NCBI GenBank assembly: GCA_903901055.1
Contig: CAIUPO010000016.1
Span: 1 to 64,000 of the forward strand
Source: an uncultured Bacteroidota bacterium
GTDB taxonomy: Bacteria > Bacteroidota > Bacteroidia > JABEUT01
Reading direction: 5' to 3'
Length of the DNA: 64,000 bases
Numbering within the stretch: the first letter of the stretch is position 1; each line of letters opens with the position of its first letter. The notes below the pieces were generated by a model. The model did not search any database and was not told where the DNA came from. It saw nothing but the letters and a program-made list of their open reading frames with translations. This document shows positions 7,542 through 15,789 of the stretch, in pieces. The position numbers and the translations under genes are program-made.

Positions 7542-9422
7542 TTATTCAATAATTACTTTACTAACCTTCTGGAAATTTGTATTTCCTACCCTGACAAAAT
7601 AGGCTCCTTTAGCAAACCCCGAGACATTGATTTTTGTTTCCAGTTTACCAGCTTTAGGGTTCTCCCATTCGGAGGTTAATTGCTTACCATTAATATCGAA
7701 TAGATTGACTACAATTTTGTCGTTATTTACAAGTCCGTTTACAACCACATTTAAGAAGTTATTTACCTCGTAAACTTTCAAGTCAGCCGTGCCGGAAGAA
7801 AGAGATGGAATACCGGCCGATAATTTCGGACTAAGGCGGTAGGAAAATATACGAACATTAGCAGTTCCGCATCCATTGCAAGTGCTGGTTGAATCGATAA
7901 CATATTGGTTGGTATGCCAGAAAGTGAGCCCGTCAGGATCGAGCCAGGATTCAGAAATATCCCCCCATTGGGTGTTGAATACGTGGGTTCCCTTAGCGGC
8001 AGTCTGCTCAGTAAAGGTCATCTGATTGAGCGGATCGGTACCTAGCCTGCCTGTGTATCGTATACCCGGAAAGAGGTTTGTTGAGTTAGTTACATTGTAC
8101 GCAATTGTAATGTCCCCGTTTAAGTTCATGGCAACACTACTATTCCAGCGGCTTACTGAATCATTTGGCCCATAGGTACTTTGCTGATATATGCTCCACT
8201 TTTTGGTGGTATCGTTCTGGCGCAATTCGTACCAGCGTATTCCGGCAACAGAATCACCCAGGTTAACTGTGCAGGATAACACAACAGAACTATATCCCGT
8301 AAACTTTATGTAAGGTGCATGATAACTGAAAGGACCTTCGAGCGACCAAGCACTTGTAGTATCACCTGGCTCCATAATATTCCCTCCGAAAGCGTATCCT
8401 GCAAAATAGCCATTGTAAGGTGCAGTAGCCAACGAATCTACAAAACTGAGCACACAGGTTTTCGCGGTAGTATCAGCCTTCAATTGGTAAATCATAATGT
8501 TGTTGTTAGGATCACCCATATTTACATTGGTATAGTACATCAGATACTCGGGTGTGCCCCATGGAGGCAGGACTCCATCGCAGGTAAGTAACCTTGGGGA
8601 GCCGGGTAATTGGCTTTCCCGGTTTGTTACAATATTGCTCGGGAACCTCGAAACAATTAAACCTGCATTAGGGTCGCCTTTAAGCATCCTTATCCTTTCA
8701 AGCACGGCCACACCAGCAGTATCAAGATTTATGTCGCGATAGGCCGCATAATACCCGTCTGTCCAAACGGTGAATTTTGGAAAATCAGGCATCACAGGAA
8801 AAGGATAAGTATATACATAATATGCACCTGCCGGGTCGGCGGTTGCCGAAATAGCAAAGGAAAGATTCTGGTAGCCATAAGTAACTGCACATACCACCCA
8901 TCTGTCGGCATACTTATCGTATAATACAATAGGGTCATCGGAACAATCACCACCTAGGATTGACATATCAGTTGAGAGTATAAGGTTTCCACCTTTATCG
9001 TAAATATTGTAGTTACACAAATTAACTCCCTGCACGTAATTATTAGGCCCTGCGGCGCCGTTTGCATCAGGCCTGTCATACCAGTTGCCACCTTCAAAAT
9101 TTATCAATGTGGTATCCAAAACTGTTGAACCCACTTTACGTTGTATAACAGGGTCCGCTGGATATGATTGCTTCCTTTTAAATTTAGATGTTGGATGCAT
9201 CTCTTTCCGCTCATCGCCAATATCAGCTTTGTAAGGTGCTGTTTTCATTTGATTGTTTGCCAACTCCCTTAAAGGCCTTGTAATATGAAAACCGGTGGGA
9301 TGGATATAAGAAGAAGTTCCTGCCGGTTTCCCATTTTTATAACCAAGAAGGTTGTTGGTGTTTTGTCCGTTTGCAATACTAACTACTGCAATTACGATTG
9401 GTAAGAGCGTAAATTTTCTCAT
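7542..9422 (-). CDS. Secreted protein with T9SS type A sorting domain
   Basis: 626 residues. Signal peptide RKFTLLPIVIAVVSIANGQ, then a large beta-rich ectodomain containing DPIVLYDKYADRWVV and repeated aromatic Gly-Asp motifs typical of propeller-like surface proteins. The last 80 or so residues (NFLNVVVNGL...GAYFVRV...KVIIE) are a type A C-terminal sorting domain, which directs export by the type IX system and attachment at the surface. The function of the ectodomain is not recognised. It has its own -7 promoter element and is one of three similar monocistronic cargo genes in a row. Confidence 0.82.
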   Translation of the reverse strand: MRKFTLLPIVIAVVSIANGQNTNNLLGYKNGKPAGTSSYIHPTGFHITRPLRELANNQMKTAPYKADIGDERKEMHPTSKFKRKQSYPADPVIQRKVGSTVLDTTLINFEGGNWYDRPDANGAAGPNNYVQGVNLCNYNIYDKGGNLILSTDMSILGGDCSDDPIVLYDKYADRWVVCAVTYGYQNLSFAISATADPAGAYYVYTYPFPVMPDFPKFTVWTDGYYAAYRDINLDTAGVAVLERIRMLKGDPNAGLIVSRFPSNIVTNRESQLPGSPRLLTCDGVLPPWGTPEYLMYYTNVNMGDPNNNIMIYQLKADTTAKTCVLSFVDSLATAPYNGYFAGYAFGGNIMEPGDTTSAWSLEGPFSYHAPYIKFTGYSSVVLSCTVNLGDSVAGIRWYELRQNDTTKKWSIYQQSTYGPNDSVSRWNSSVAMNLNGDITIAYNVTNSTNLFPGIRYTGRLGTDPLNQMTFTEQTAAKGTHVFNTQWGDISESWLDPDGLTFWHTNQYVIDSTSTCNGCGTANVRIFSYRLSPKLSAGIPSLSSGTADLKVYEVNNFLNVVVNGLVNNDKIVVNLFDINGKQLTSEWENPKAGKLETKINVSGFAKGAYFVRVGNTNFQKVSKVIIE

Positions 9423-9445
9423 GGTAAAGGAGAATTTTGGTTATT

Positions 9446-9453
9446 CAAATATA
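9446..9453 (-). promoter_or_regulatory. -7 promoter element TATATTTG (minus strand)
   Basis: Reads CAAATATA on the plus strand, 24 bases before the start codon of the 626-residue cargo gene. Confidence 0.55.
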
Positions 9454-9494
9454 GGAATAAAAAAGGTTAAGGAAAATATAGAATTAGTCCTTAG

Positions 9495-11498
9495 TTATTT
9501 TATAAGAACAAATTTCCCTGTATATATTATTTTGCCTTCATCAATTACCTGATATATATAAACTCCACGAGCCAAATCTGATTCGTTTAAACTTACTTTT
9601 CCAATAGAGCCTTCTAATGAAGTATTTTGAACTACCCGACTAACAATATCCCGAACCCTGAACTCAGCACGATTGCCACTCAATCCATTATATGTAATAT
9701 TTATAATGCCCTTGCTGGGATTCGGAAAGATGCTTACACCTATGGGATACATACTCTTAATATTGGAAAGGGACGTAAAAGTGGAACCACTCATTATCTT
9801 ATGAAATACATCCTTATGTTGCGGAATTAAAAAATTAGGGTTACAATTTAAATTCCATACTGTACTAATAACGTATCTCAGATTATTAAAGGATGGTGGA
9901 TGTACATCTGTATAAGCATTAATACTACTAGATAATGAATCTAACCTTTGCCAATTTCCTAATCCAGTAGAGTCACGTAAAATCACGTAATAACTGACAG
10001 TTTGTCCTGCATAAGAATTCCAAGTAAGGTTTACGGTGTTTCCAACACCTAAGTCAGCTTGTAACATAATTGTTTGATGATATGCTGACATAGGGCTTTT
10101 GCTACAAGAATTCTCCATACCTAACTTATACAAACTGCTCTCAGTACCAGGCTTAGAATCATAATCAATAAAAGAAGTTGCAGAATGAATTGATGCTCTA
10201 CCGATTTTTACATAATCCATTAATTCTTGCCTATAAATATCAATACTATCAATGTATGTCGTATCCATATTTTCCTTGCTCCAGAATATTTCATTATACA
10301 TTGATGAAGGGTCTACTGTAACATAACAAATGGAAGGAGGAGACAGAAACTGATATGTACATCCATATATTGAATCAATTAGTACAGAATCGCGAGTTAA
10401 ATTCACCAATAATAAACCTCCTGACGGACCAAAAAGTCCATAAAAATATTGTTCTACTTTATAATTATTCAATATTGGATCATAACTGAAAATCACGCCC
10501 CCAGAATATCCAAAGCCAACTCCACCTCCGTAAGCAGTGCCATAAATTAACCCGTTTATTGGGTACTGTATTAAACTTCCATTAGGATATGCGCCGTGTG
10601 TTTGATCAAAACTATATATCGTTTTATTAATATTATTTATTGTATCATAATAATACAAAGTTCCATTAGCCCCCCCCGTATTTCCATAAGTTGCACCATA
10701 AATCAGTCCATTGGTAGCTTCCAAAAGTGATGCATACGGAACTTCTGAGTTGTAATTAAAACTAAATAATTTAGAATATTTATTCGCTGTCGTATTATAA
10801 TTAAAAAACCCACCGCCGTAATAAAAACTTGAACTCGTTCCATAAAGTAAACCATCGGAAGCTTGAATTAAATCTCCGTAACAGTCATTACCTAGGCTAT
10901 CATTAAGCACATTATAGTTACCCATAATAGGATCAAAGCTAAAAAGCACCCCCGCGTTGTAAGGCCCTCCGGTTGTTGTTTCACCGTAGATAATTCCATT
11001 TTTTGCCTGCATTAATGTTCCGTTAGGAAATGAGCCATTCGTATTATCAAAATTATAAACTACACTATCCTTTCCTGTCTTAATATTATAACAAAATATT
11101 ACACCATTATTGCTATTTCCACCAACAGATGTCATACCATAAAGAAGTCCGTTTGAAGCCTGCAAAAGCCCGCCTAATGGCTGTCCTCCAGTTGAAGAGC
11201 CATTAAAATTAAATACATATTTTGATTGATTTGTTAATGGGTTAAATGCATAAATACTACCGCCTGCACTTGTTGAGTCACTATTTAATAGGCCATACAG
11301 CAAACCATCACTGCCTTGTATTAATGTTCCACTTGCTCCTAAATTATTCGAGAACTGGAATTCTTTGCACGTCTTGGAAACCGGATCATACTCTATTACT
11401 GAGTCTAATTTTTCAGCATATAATACATAGTGTTGGGCTTTGATGTTTGTAGTCAACACAAACAATCCGGAAATAAAAATGATTATTTTGTTTTTCAC
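9495..11498 (-). CDS. GloVer-type tandem repeat secreted protein with T9SS type A sorting domain
   Basis: 667 residues with signal peptide KNKIIIFISGLFVLTTNIKAQ. Residues about 45-360 hold six or more copies of a roughly 45-residue unit of the form LxQxxxGLLYGxTxxGGxxxxGxIFxYxP, which matches the GloVer-containing tandem repeat family and should fold as a beta-propeller. A fibronectin-like region follows (about 400-570), then a type A sorting domain (VSIFPNPSKGIINITY ... GVYIYQVIDEGKIIYTGKFVLIK). Surface-exposed or secreted; ligand unknown. AT-richer than its neighbours, with many A-ending codons. Confidence 0.85.
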   Translation of the reverse strand: MKNKIIIFISGLFVLTTNIKAQHYVLYAEKLDSVIEYDPVSKTCKEFQFSNNLGASGTLIQGSDGLLYGLLNSDSTSAGGSIYAFNPLTNQSKYVFNFNGSSTGGQPLGGLLQASNGLLYGMTSVGGNSNNGVIFCYNIKTGKDSVVYNFDNTNGSFPNGTLMQAKNGIIYGETTTGGPYNAGVLFSFDPIMGNYNVLNDSLGNDCYGDLIQASDGLLYGTSSSFYYGGGFFNYNTTANKYSKLFSFNYNSEVPYASLLEATNGLIYGATYGNTGGANGTLYYYDTINNINKTIYSFDQTHGAYPNGSLIQYPINGLIYGTAYGGGVGFGYSGGVIFSYDPILNNYKVEQYFYGLFGPSGGLLLVNLTRDSVLIDSIYGCTYQFLSPPSICYVTVDPSSMYNEIFWSKENMDTTYIDSIDIYRQELMDYVKIGRASIHSATSFIDYDSKPGTESSLYKLGMENSCSKSPMSAYHQTIMLQADLGVGNTVNLTWNSYAGQTVSYYVILRDSTGLGNWQRLDSLSSSINAYTDVHPPSFNNLRYVISTVWNLNCNPNFLIPQHKDVFHKIMSGSTFTSLSNIKSMYPIGVSIFPNPSKGIINITYNGLSGNRAEFRVRDIVSRVVQNTSLEGSIGKVSLNESDLARGVYIYQVIDEGKIIYTGKFVLIK

Positions 11499-11594
11499 AG
11501 ACCTTAAAGAAAGTGCTAATTTACAAATAATTATCTAATATTCAATAACTGAAAAAACACTTATTAAACTTCCCTATCAATTATATAGCTTATT

Positions 11595-12710
11595 CTAGTG
11601 CTGAAGCACAACCAACCTCTTTACAATTTGTCCTGAAGGGCTTGATAGTTTCAACAAATAAATACCCGCAGTAAGTTCAGAGGTATTAATGTTTTGTTGA
11701 TGAGAACCTGCTCCCTGCGTGCCTTCAAACACTTTCTGAACACAACGTCCATCAGCAGAATAAAGGGATATTCTTACATCTGAATTATCACTGAGTATAT
11801 AAGTAAGCAGAGAACTTGGGTTTGCCGGATTCGGGAATAGTCCAACACTGTTTGCATTGGTTTGAATTGAAGCAATACCGGAGGGTTTGGTTGTTATTCT
11901 ATCCCTGTAAACGGTATTTGTATATATGGTTGCATTAAAAATCACCTGCTCATTAATTTGCAGCAATGGCAAATGTTCGCCATTGGTTAACCATTTGTAT
12001 TGAATCTGTTCAGGTTGCGGTGCATTAAACCCAAAATGGACCGTATCAATATATACACTGTCAGTTGCAAAAATTTCAGTCTTCACGCGCAAAGCAGGAA
12101 AAGTTCCATACGGGGTAATCAGCGTTCCCCAACCGTCTACATGATTGACGCGCTTTTGTTTTTGGCCGTAGTAGGCAATAGTTGGAATGGTTACATGATT
12201 ACTGGAGTTGCAGGAATCCGCACTACCATAATTCATTGGGAAATTATACACCACATCAATAGCATCATCCTTTGTGGATGTTGGAATAATGTTAATGTTG
12301 GCTCCGTATCCTACACTTTCGTAACTGCTGGCCTGGTCTTTGTAGTAGTTGATTACATTGGTAATAGTAACAGGGCCAAGTGCAGGTGGGTTTGGCGCTG
12401 CCTGCGCAACTGTTAAGGCATATGCAGGATAGAAGAATACATCATTAAAGAATAACTGGTATGCAAGCGGTGTTGATGTAACATTCAAAAATGTATCAAT
12501 GGTTTGTGATTTCGGAACAAGTTTGGAAAAATCCCATGTAACCCCTGCGCCGGTGAAGGAAGGGGAAGGAACTCCTACGGTGTCGGTAGTGGTGCTCAAA
12601 CGGATAGTGTCGCCCGGTTGGGGCATATCCGATTGGGTAATTGTGATTTGCGCAAAAGCTATGTTTCCAAAAAAGAAACACACCAAACAAGGAAGTAAAT
12701 ATTTTTTCAT
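11595..12710 (-). CDS. Secreted protein with T9SS type A sorting domain
   Basis: 371 residues. Signal peptide KKYLLPCLVCFFFGNIAFAQ. The ectodomain is beta-rich with the recurring theme TWDFSKL and several Asp/Thr-rich turns; no enzyme motif is visible. From about residue 288 comes a textbook type A sorting domain: VGLFPNPANPSSLLTY ... SELTAGIYLLKLSSPSGQIVKRLVV. Preceded by its own promoter element. Similar proteins are frequent in Bacteroidota with no assigned role. Confidence 0.82.
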   Translation of the reverse strand: MKKYLLPCLVCFFFGNIAFAQITITQSDMPQPGDTIRLSTTTDTVGVPSPSFTGAGVTWDFSKLVPKSQTIDTFLNVTSTPLAYQLFFNDVFFYPAYALTVAQAAPNPPALGPVTITNVINYYKDQASSYESVGYGANINIIPTSTKDDAIDVVYNFPMNYGSADSCNSSNHVTIPTIAYYGQKQKRVNHVDGWGTLITPYGTFPALRVKTEIFATDSVYIDTVHFGFNAPQPEQIQYKWLTNGEHLPLLQINEQVIFNATIYTNTVYRDRITTKPSGIASIQTNANSVGLFPNPANPSSLLTYILSDNSDVRISLYSADGRCVQKVFEGTQGAGSHQQNINTSELTAGIYLLKLSSPSGQIVKRLVVLQH

Positions 12711-12738
12711 GCGAAGGGGATAATTTTTATTTATAGTT

Positions 12739-12746
12739 CAAAGATA
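12739..12746 (-). promoter_or_regulatory. -7 promoter element TATCTTTG (minus strand)
   Basis: CAAAGATA on the plus strand, 29 bases before the start of the 371-residue cargo gene. Confidence 0.55.
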
Positions 12747-12818
12747 TAAAAGAATCGTTCAAATTGGCTCGAAGAAATTAGCGGGCTGTTTTTTAAAGGG
12801 CAAAATTCCCAATTCTGT

Positions 12819-12826
12819 TATATTTG
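12819..12826 (+). promoter_or_regulatory. -7 promoter element TATATTTG
   Basis: TAnnTTTG match about 50 bases before the GTG start of the TMTC-like gene. Confidence 0.55.
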
Positions 12827-12876
12827 CAAGGGTTGTTAAACCATAAAAACAGCTTTATTTATAGTTACATCATATA

Positions 12877-15042
12877 GTGAAAAACCCTTCCCGCGAACAT
12901 AAAAAACAGGTGATACCTGCAAAGAAAAAGCAAGAGCAGGTGCGGAAAAGGAAGCCCTACACCCCGTTTGAAATAGGCATTCCCATTGGTATCTGTATGT
13001 TGACTTTAATATGTTTCTGGCATACTTTCAGCAACGAATTTTTATACTGGGACGACAACCAGTATATCCTGAACAATATTTATATCCGCCGCTTTACATG
13101 GGAGAATGTGAGACAACTTATCTCTCACCAATATGCAGCTAACTGGCAGCCCTTAACAATGCTCTCTTATTCCCTTAATTATTATTTCTCTAAGTATTCT
13201 TCGTTTGGTTATTTTTTCACCAATGTTTTACTGCATATAGCTAATACGGCATTGGTGTTTTTTATCATTAAAAAGCTGCTGACCCGGTTTTTGGAAACTG
13301 CGAAGCAGCGTAGCGTCCTTCTGATTGCAGGAATTGTATCCTTGTGGTTTGGTATACATCCCATGCACGTAGAATCGGTTGGATGGTTGTTTGAACGCAA
13401 GGATGTGCTGTATACGTTCTTCTACCTGCTCGGATTACTGTTTTACTTAAAGTATGTAAACGGTGAAAAGACAAAAGGAATGTTCATCCTGAATGCCTTT
13501 TTGACGATAGTTTGTATCTGGATGATGATTGGGTTATCCGGCCCCGGGTTTCCATTTGTGCTTGGATCATTCCATTTTACTATATGGCCTCCGGTTGTTC
13601 TATTCCCCCTTGCATTAATGTTTGCAGTTGCAACACTCGCTGAATTAAAAATCATCAAAATGAGGGTGGGGCTTTTTTATGTTTTTGAATTCTTCCTCTT
13701 TTCCCTTCTTTCAAAACCGATGGCTGTTGTATTTCCGTTTTCGATTCTATTAATTGACTTCCTTCTACACCACGGATTTAAAAAAAATGTAATCACAGAG
13801 AAGATACCTTTCCTACTCCTCTCTCTTTTAATGGGGCTTCTTACACTTCACACACAAAATGAAGAACATGCTTTAGTTTCGGTTTTCTCTGTTTTCGACC
13901 GCTTCTTTATTGCATCCTACAGCTTCGTTGAATATATCATAAAACTATTTTATCCCTTCCACCTTTCCGGTTTTTATCCTTACCCTGCACATGATGCCGG
14001 AAAATTCCCCGGATACTTTTTCATTATGCCGCTTATTGTTTTATTAATTACGGTAGTGCCTTTATATTATACTTACAAAAAGAATAAGGTTTGGTTCCGG
14101 GTATTAGCTTTCGGGCTTGGGTTTTACTTTGTAAACATTATGCTGGTTCTGCAATTTCTATCTGTAGGGGATGCCATTATTTCCGACCGGTATTCATATC
14201 TGTCATACATCGGCATCTTCTTTATTATTGCTTATTTCCTGAATGAATTAATTGAGAAGTCAACTGATGAAATCAAGTATGTTGTAATTACAGCAGGATT
14301 TCTATTCACAGGGATGCTTGGCTTTCTATGCTACGACCGCACCTACGCATGGAGCAATACAGAAGCTATGCTGGGCGATGTAATAAATCAATACCCCGGG
14401 CAGGTACCGCAGGCATACCGTTTTCTTGGGATTTATTATGCCAAAAACAATCGGCTGAATGACGCTTATAACTGCTATGATGTTCTTATAAACAAAACCC
14501 ACCAGGCAGGGCCTATGGATTATGGCAATATGGGTAGGGTTTATATGTCGATGAACAAGATGAAAGATGCAGTAAAATATTTTAGCATATCACTGAAAAT
14601 GGATAGTAGTTTAATAATGTCGTATCTGAACCTTGGGCAAATTTGCGCGGACACCGGGAACCAAATCTCCGCACTAAAGTATTATGAAAAAGCAAAAAGC
14701 ATCTACCCGAATGATGAAAGCCTGAATTTCCAGATTAGCTTATCTCATGTGGCCTTGAAACAGTTTGACCTGGCAGTTAAGGACTATAGTGTACTGATAG
14801 AAATGAACCCGGATGAGGCTAAATATTACTATAACCGGGGCATTGCAGAATATAGCTTAGGAAATAAAGATGCTGCCGTAGATGATTTTAAAAGGACCTT
14901 GAGTATGCCAGTCACCCCACAAAATGTGCAGTACCACATGGACGCTAACTCTGCACAAAACCTTTCTATTATTTACAAGGAAAAAGGGGATGAAAAGACA
15001 GCTTCGGAATATGCCGGAGTTGCCAAGAGGCTTGGGCAGTAA
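12877..15042 (+). CDS. TMTC-like GT-C membrane glycosyltransferase with C-terminal TPR repeats
   Basis: 721 residues starting at GTG; the next Met lies inside the first membrane helix, so GTG fits best. A basic N-tail is followed by about ten membrane helices (40-500) and then TPR units (about 510-715). The first periplasmic loop has WDDNQYILNN, the acidic motif of GT-C enzymes, and HPMHVESVGWLFERKDVLYTFFYL closely mirrors the HPxHxExVxxxxxRxDLL block of eukaryotic TMTC protein O-mannosyltransferases. I infer a polyprenyl-phosphate-sugar dependent transferase acting on periplasmic proteins. Substrate is unknown. It is transcribed alone. Confidence 0.8.
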   Translation: MKNPSREHKKQVIPAKKKQEQVRKRKPYTPFEIGIPIGICMLTLICFWHTFSNEFLYWDDNQYILNNIYIRRFTWENVRQLISHQYAANWQPLTMLSYSLNYYFSKYSSFGYFFTNVLLHIANTALVFFIIKKLLTRFLETAKQRSVLLIAGIVSLWFGIHPMHVESVGWLFERKDVLYTFFYLLGLLFYLKYVNGEKTKGMFILNAFLTIVCIWMMIGLSGPGFPFVLGSFHFTIWPPVVLFPLALMFAVATLAELKIIKMRVGLFYVFEFFLFSLLSKPMAVVFPFSILLIDFLLHHGFKKNVITEKIPFLLLSLLMGLLTLHTQNEEHALVSVFSVFDRFFIASYSFVEYIIKLFYPFHLSGFYPYPAHDAGKFPGYFFIMPLIVLLITVVPLYYTYKKNKVWFRVLAFGLGFYFVNIMLVLQFLSVGDAIISDRYSYLSYIGIFFIIAYFLNELIEKSTDEIKYVVITAGFLFTGMLGFLCYDRTYAWSNTEAMLGDVINQYPGQVPQAYRFLGIYYAKNNRLNDAYNCYDVLINKTHQAGPMDYGNMGRVYMSMNKMKDAVKYFSISLKMDSSLIMSYLNLGQICADTGNQISALKYYEKAKSIYPNDESLNFQISLSHVALKQFDLAVKDYSVLIEMNPDEAKYYYNRGIAEYSLGNKDAAVDDFKRTLSMPVTPQNVQYHMDANSAQNLSIIYKEKGDEKTASEYAGVAKRLGQ

Positions 15043-15053
15043 TAAATGAAGGG

Positions 15054-15674
15054 TTACCTTTCTTTAAATTTGCTTTGAAAAATCTCATCCCACACAGTGG
15101 AACTAACACCATAGCCCCTATGAGGTTGCTGGTAGTGGTGTTTCATGTGGTTGACCTTTAGTTTCAGCCAATATTTGTTTTTAAATCCATAATGGTGAAT
15201 GGCGTAATGGGTCATATCGTAAAATAAATATCCGGTAACCAATCCGGCAAATAACGGAGCAACATAAACAGGACCTACGAGCACCCAAAAAATAAAGTAA
15301 AACAATGTTGCTAACGGAATGCTTAGTGATGGTACCATTACCAAACGGTGCGTATCGTTAGGGTAATCGTGATGTACGCCGTGCATAATAAAATGTATTC
15401 TTCGGCCAAGTTCACCCGGCAATTCTGTGTGAAATACCCAACGATGCAGAACATATTCTACCAAAGACCAGGCAAATAATCCGGCTATGAAGAAAATGAC
15501 AATTGCCAATGCTCCAATGTGAAGGCTAAAAACAGAGCGGTACAAACAGAAAAGTACCACCGGAACAAAAATGAATAGCGGAACCGACCAGTGTATGCGT
15601 GACAATTTATCGAGCACAGGGCTTTTAAACATCACTACTGACTCATCCTTATTTGATACGAAATTCTTTTCCAT
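15054..15674 (-). CDS. Fatty acid hydroxylase / sterol desaturase superfamily membrane di-iron enzyme
   Basis: 206 residues with about four membrane helices and the full set of His clusters: HRWVFH, HGVHH, HYAIHH and HMKHHYQQPH. The spacing (long C-terminal His block, WLKLKVNHMKHHY) resembles fatty acid 2-hydroxylases, which hydroxylate the acyl chain of sphingolipids; many Bacteroidota make sphingolipids or 2-hydroxy fatty acids. Assignment to 2-hydroxylation rather than carotenoid or sterol modification is inference. Its -7 promoter is bordered upstream by a heptamer array. Confidence 0.85.
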   Translation of the reverse strand: MEKNFVSNKDESVVMFKSPVLDKLSRIHWSVPLFIFVPVVLFCLYRSVFSLHIGALAIVIFFIAGLFAWSLVEYVLHRWVFHTELPGELGRRIHFIMHGVHHDYPNDTHRLVMVPSLSIPLATLFYFIFWVLVGPVYVAPLFAGLVTGYLFYDMTHYAIHHYGFKNKYWLKLKVNHMKHHYQQPHRGYGVSSTVWDEIFQSKFKER

Positions 15675-15690
15675 TGCGTTAAAATCGGTG

Positions 15691-15698
15691 CAAAGTTA
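15691..15698 (-). promoter_or_regulatory. -7 promoter element TAACTTTG of the fatty acid hydroxylase
   Basis: CAAAGTTA on the plus strand, 17 bases before the start codon; a heptamer array begins 8 bases further upstream at 15707. Confidence 0.55.
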
Positions 15699-15706
15699 GG
15701 AAATTT

Positions 15707-15787
15707 AGAGATAAGAGATAAGATATGAGCTATAAGGGCCATTGCCGCCCGCAACACGCTTATCTCTTATCACTAATAACTCATCAC
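15707..15787. repeat. Heptamer-array hairpin, locus A
   Basis: Left arm 15707-15736 reads AGAGATA AGAGATA AGATATG AGCTATA AG. Right arm 15759-15787, read on the opposite strand, gives AGTTATT AGTGATA AGAGATA AG in the same AG-first phase. The arms form an imperfect hairpin around a 22-base GC-rich centre. It sits between the stop of the porW/sprE-like gene and the promoter of the hydroxylase. Confidence 0.8.
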
Positions 15788-15789
15788 TA

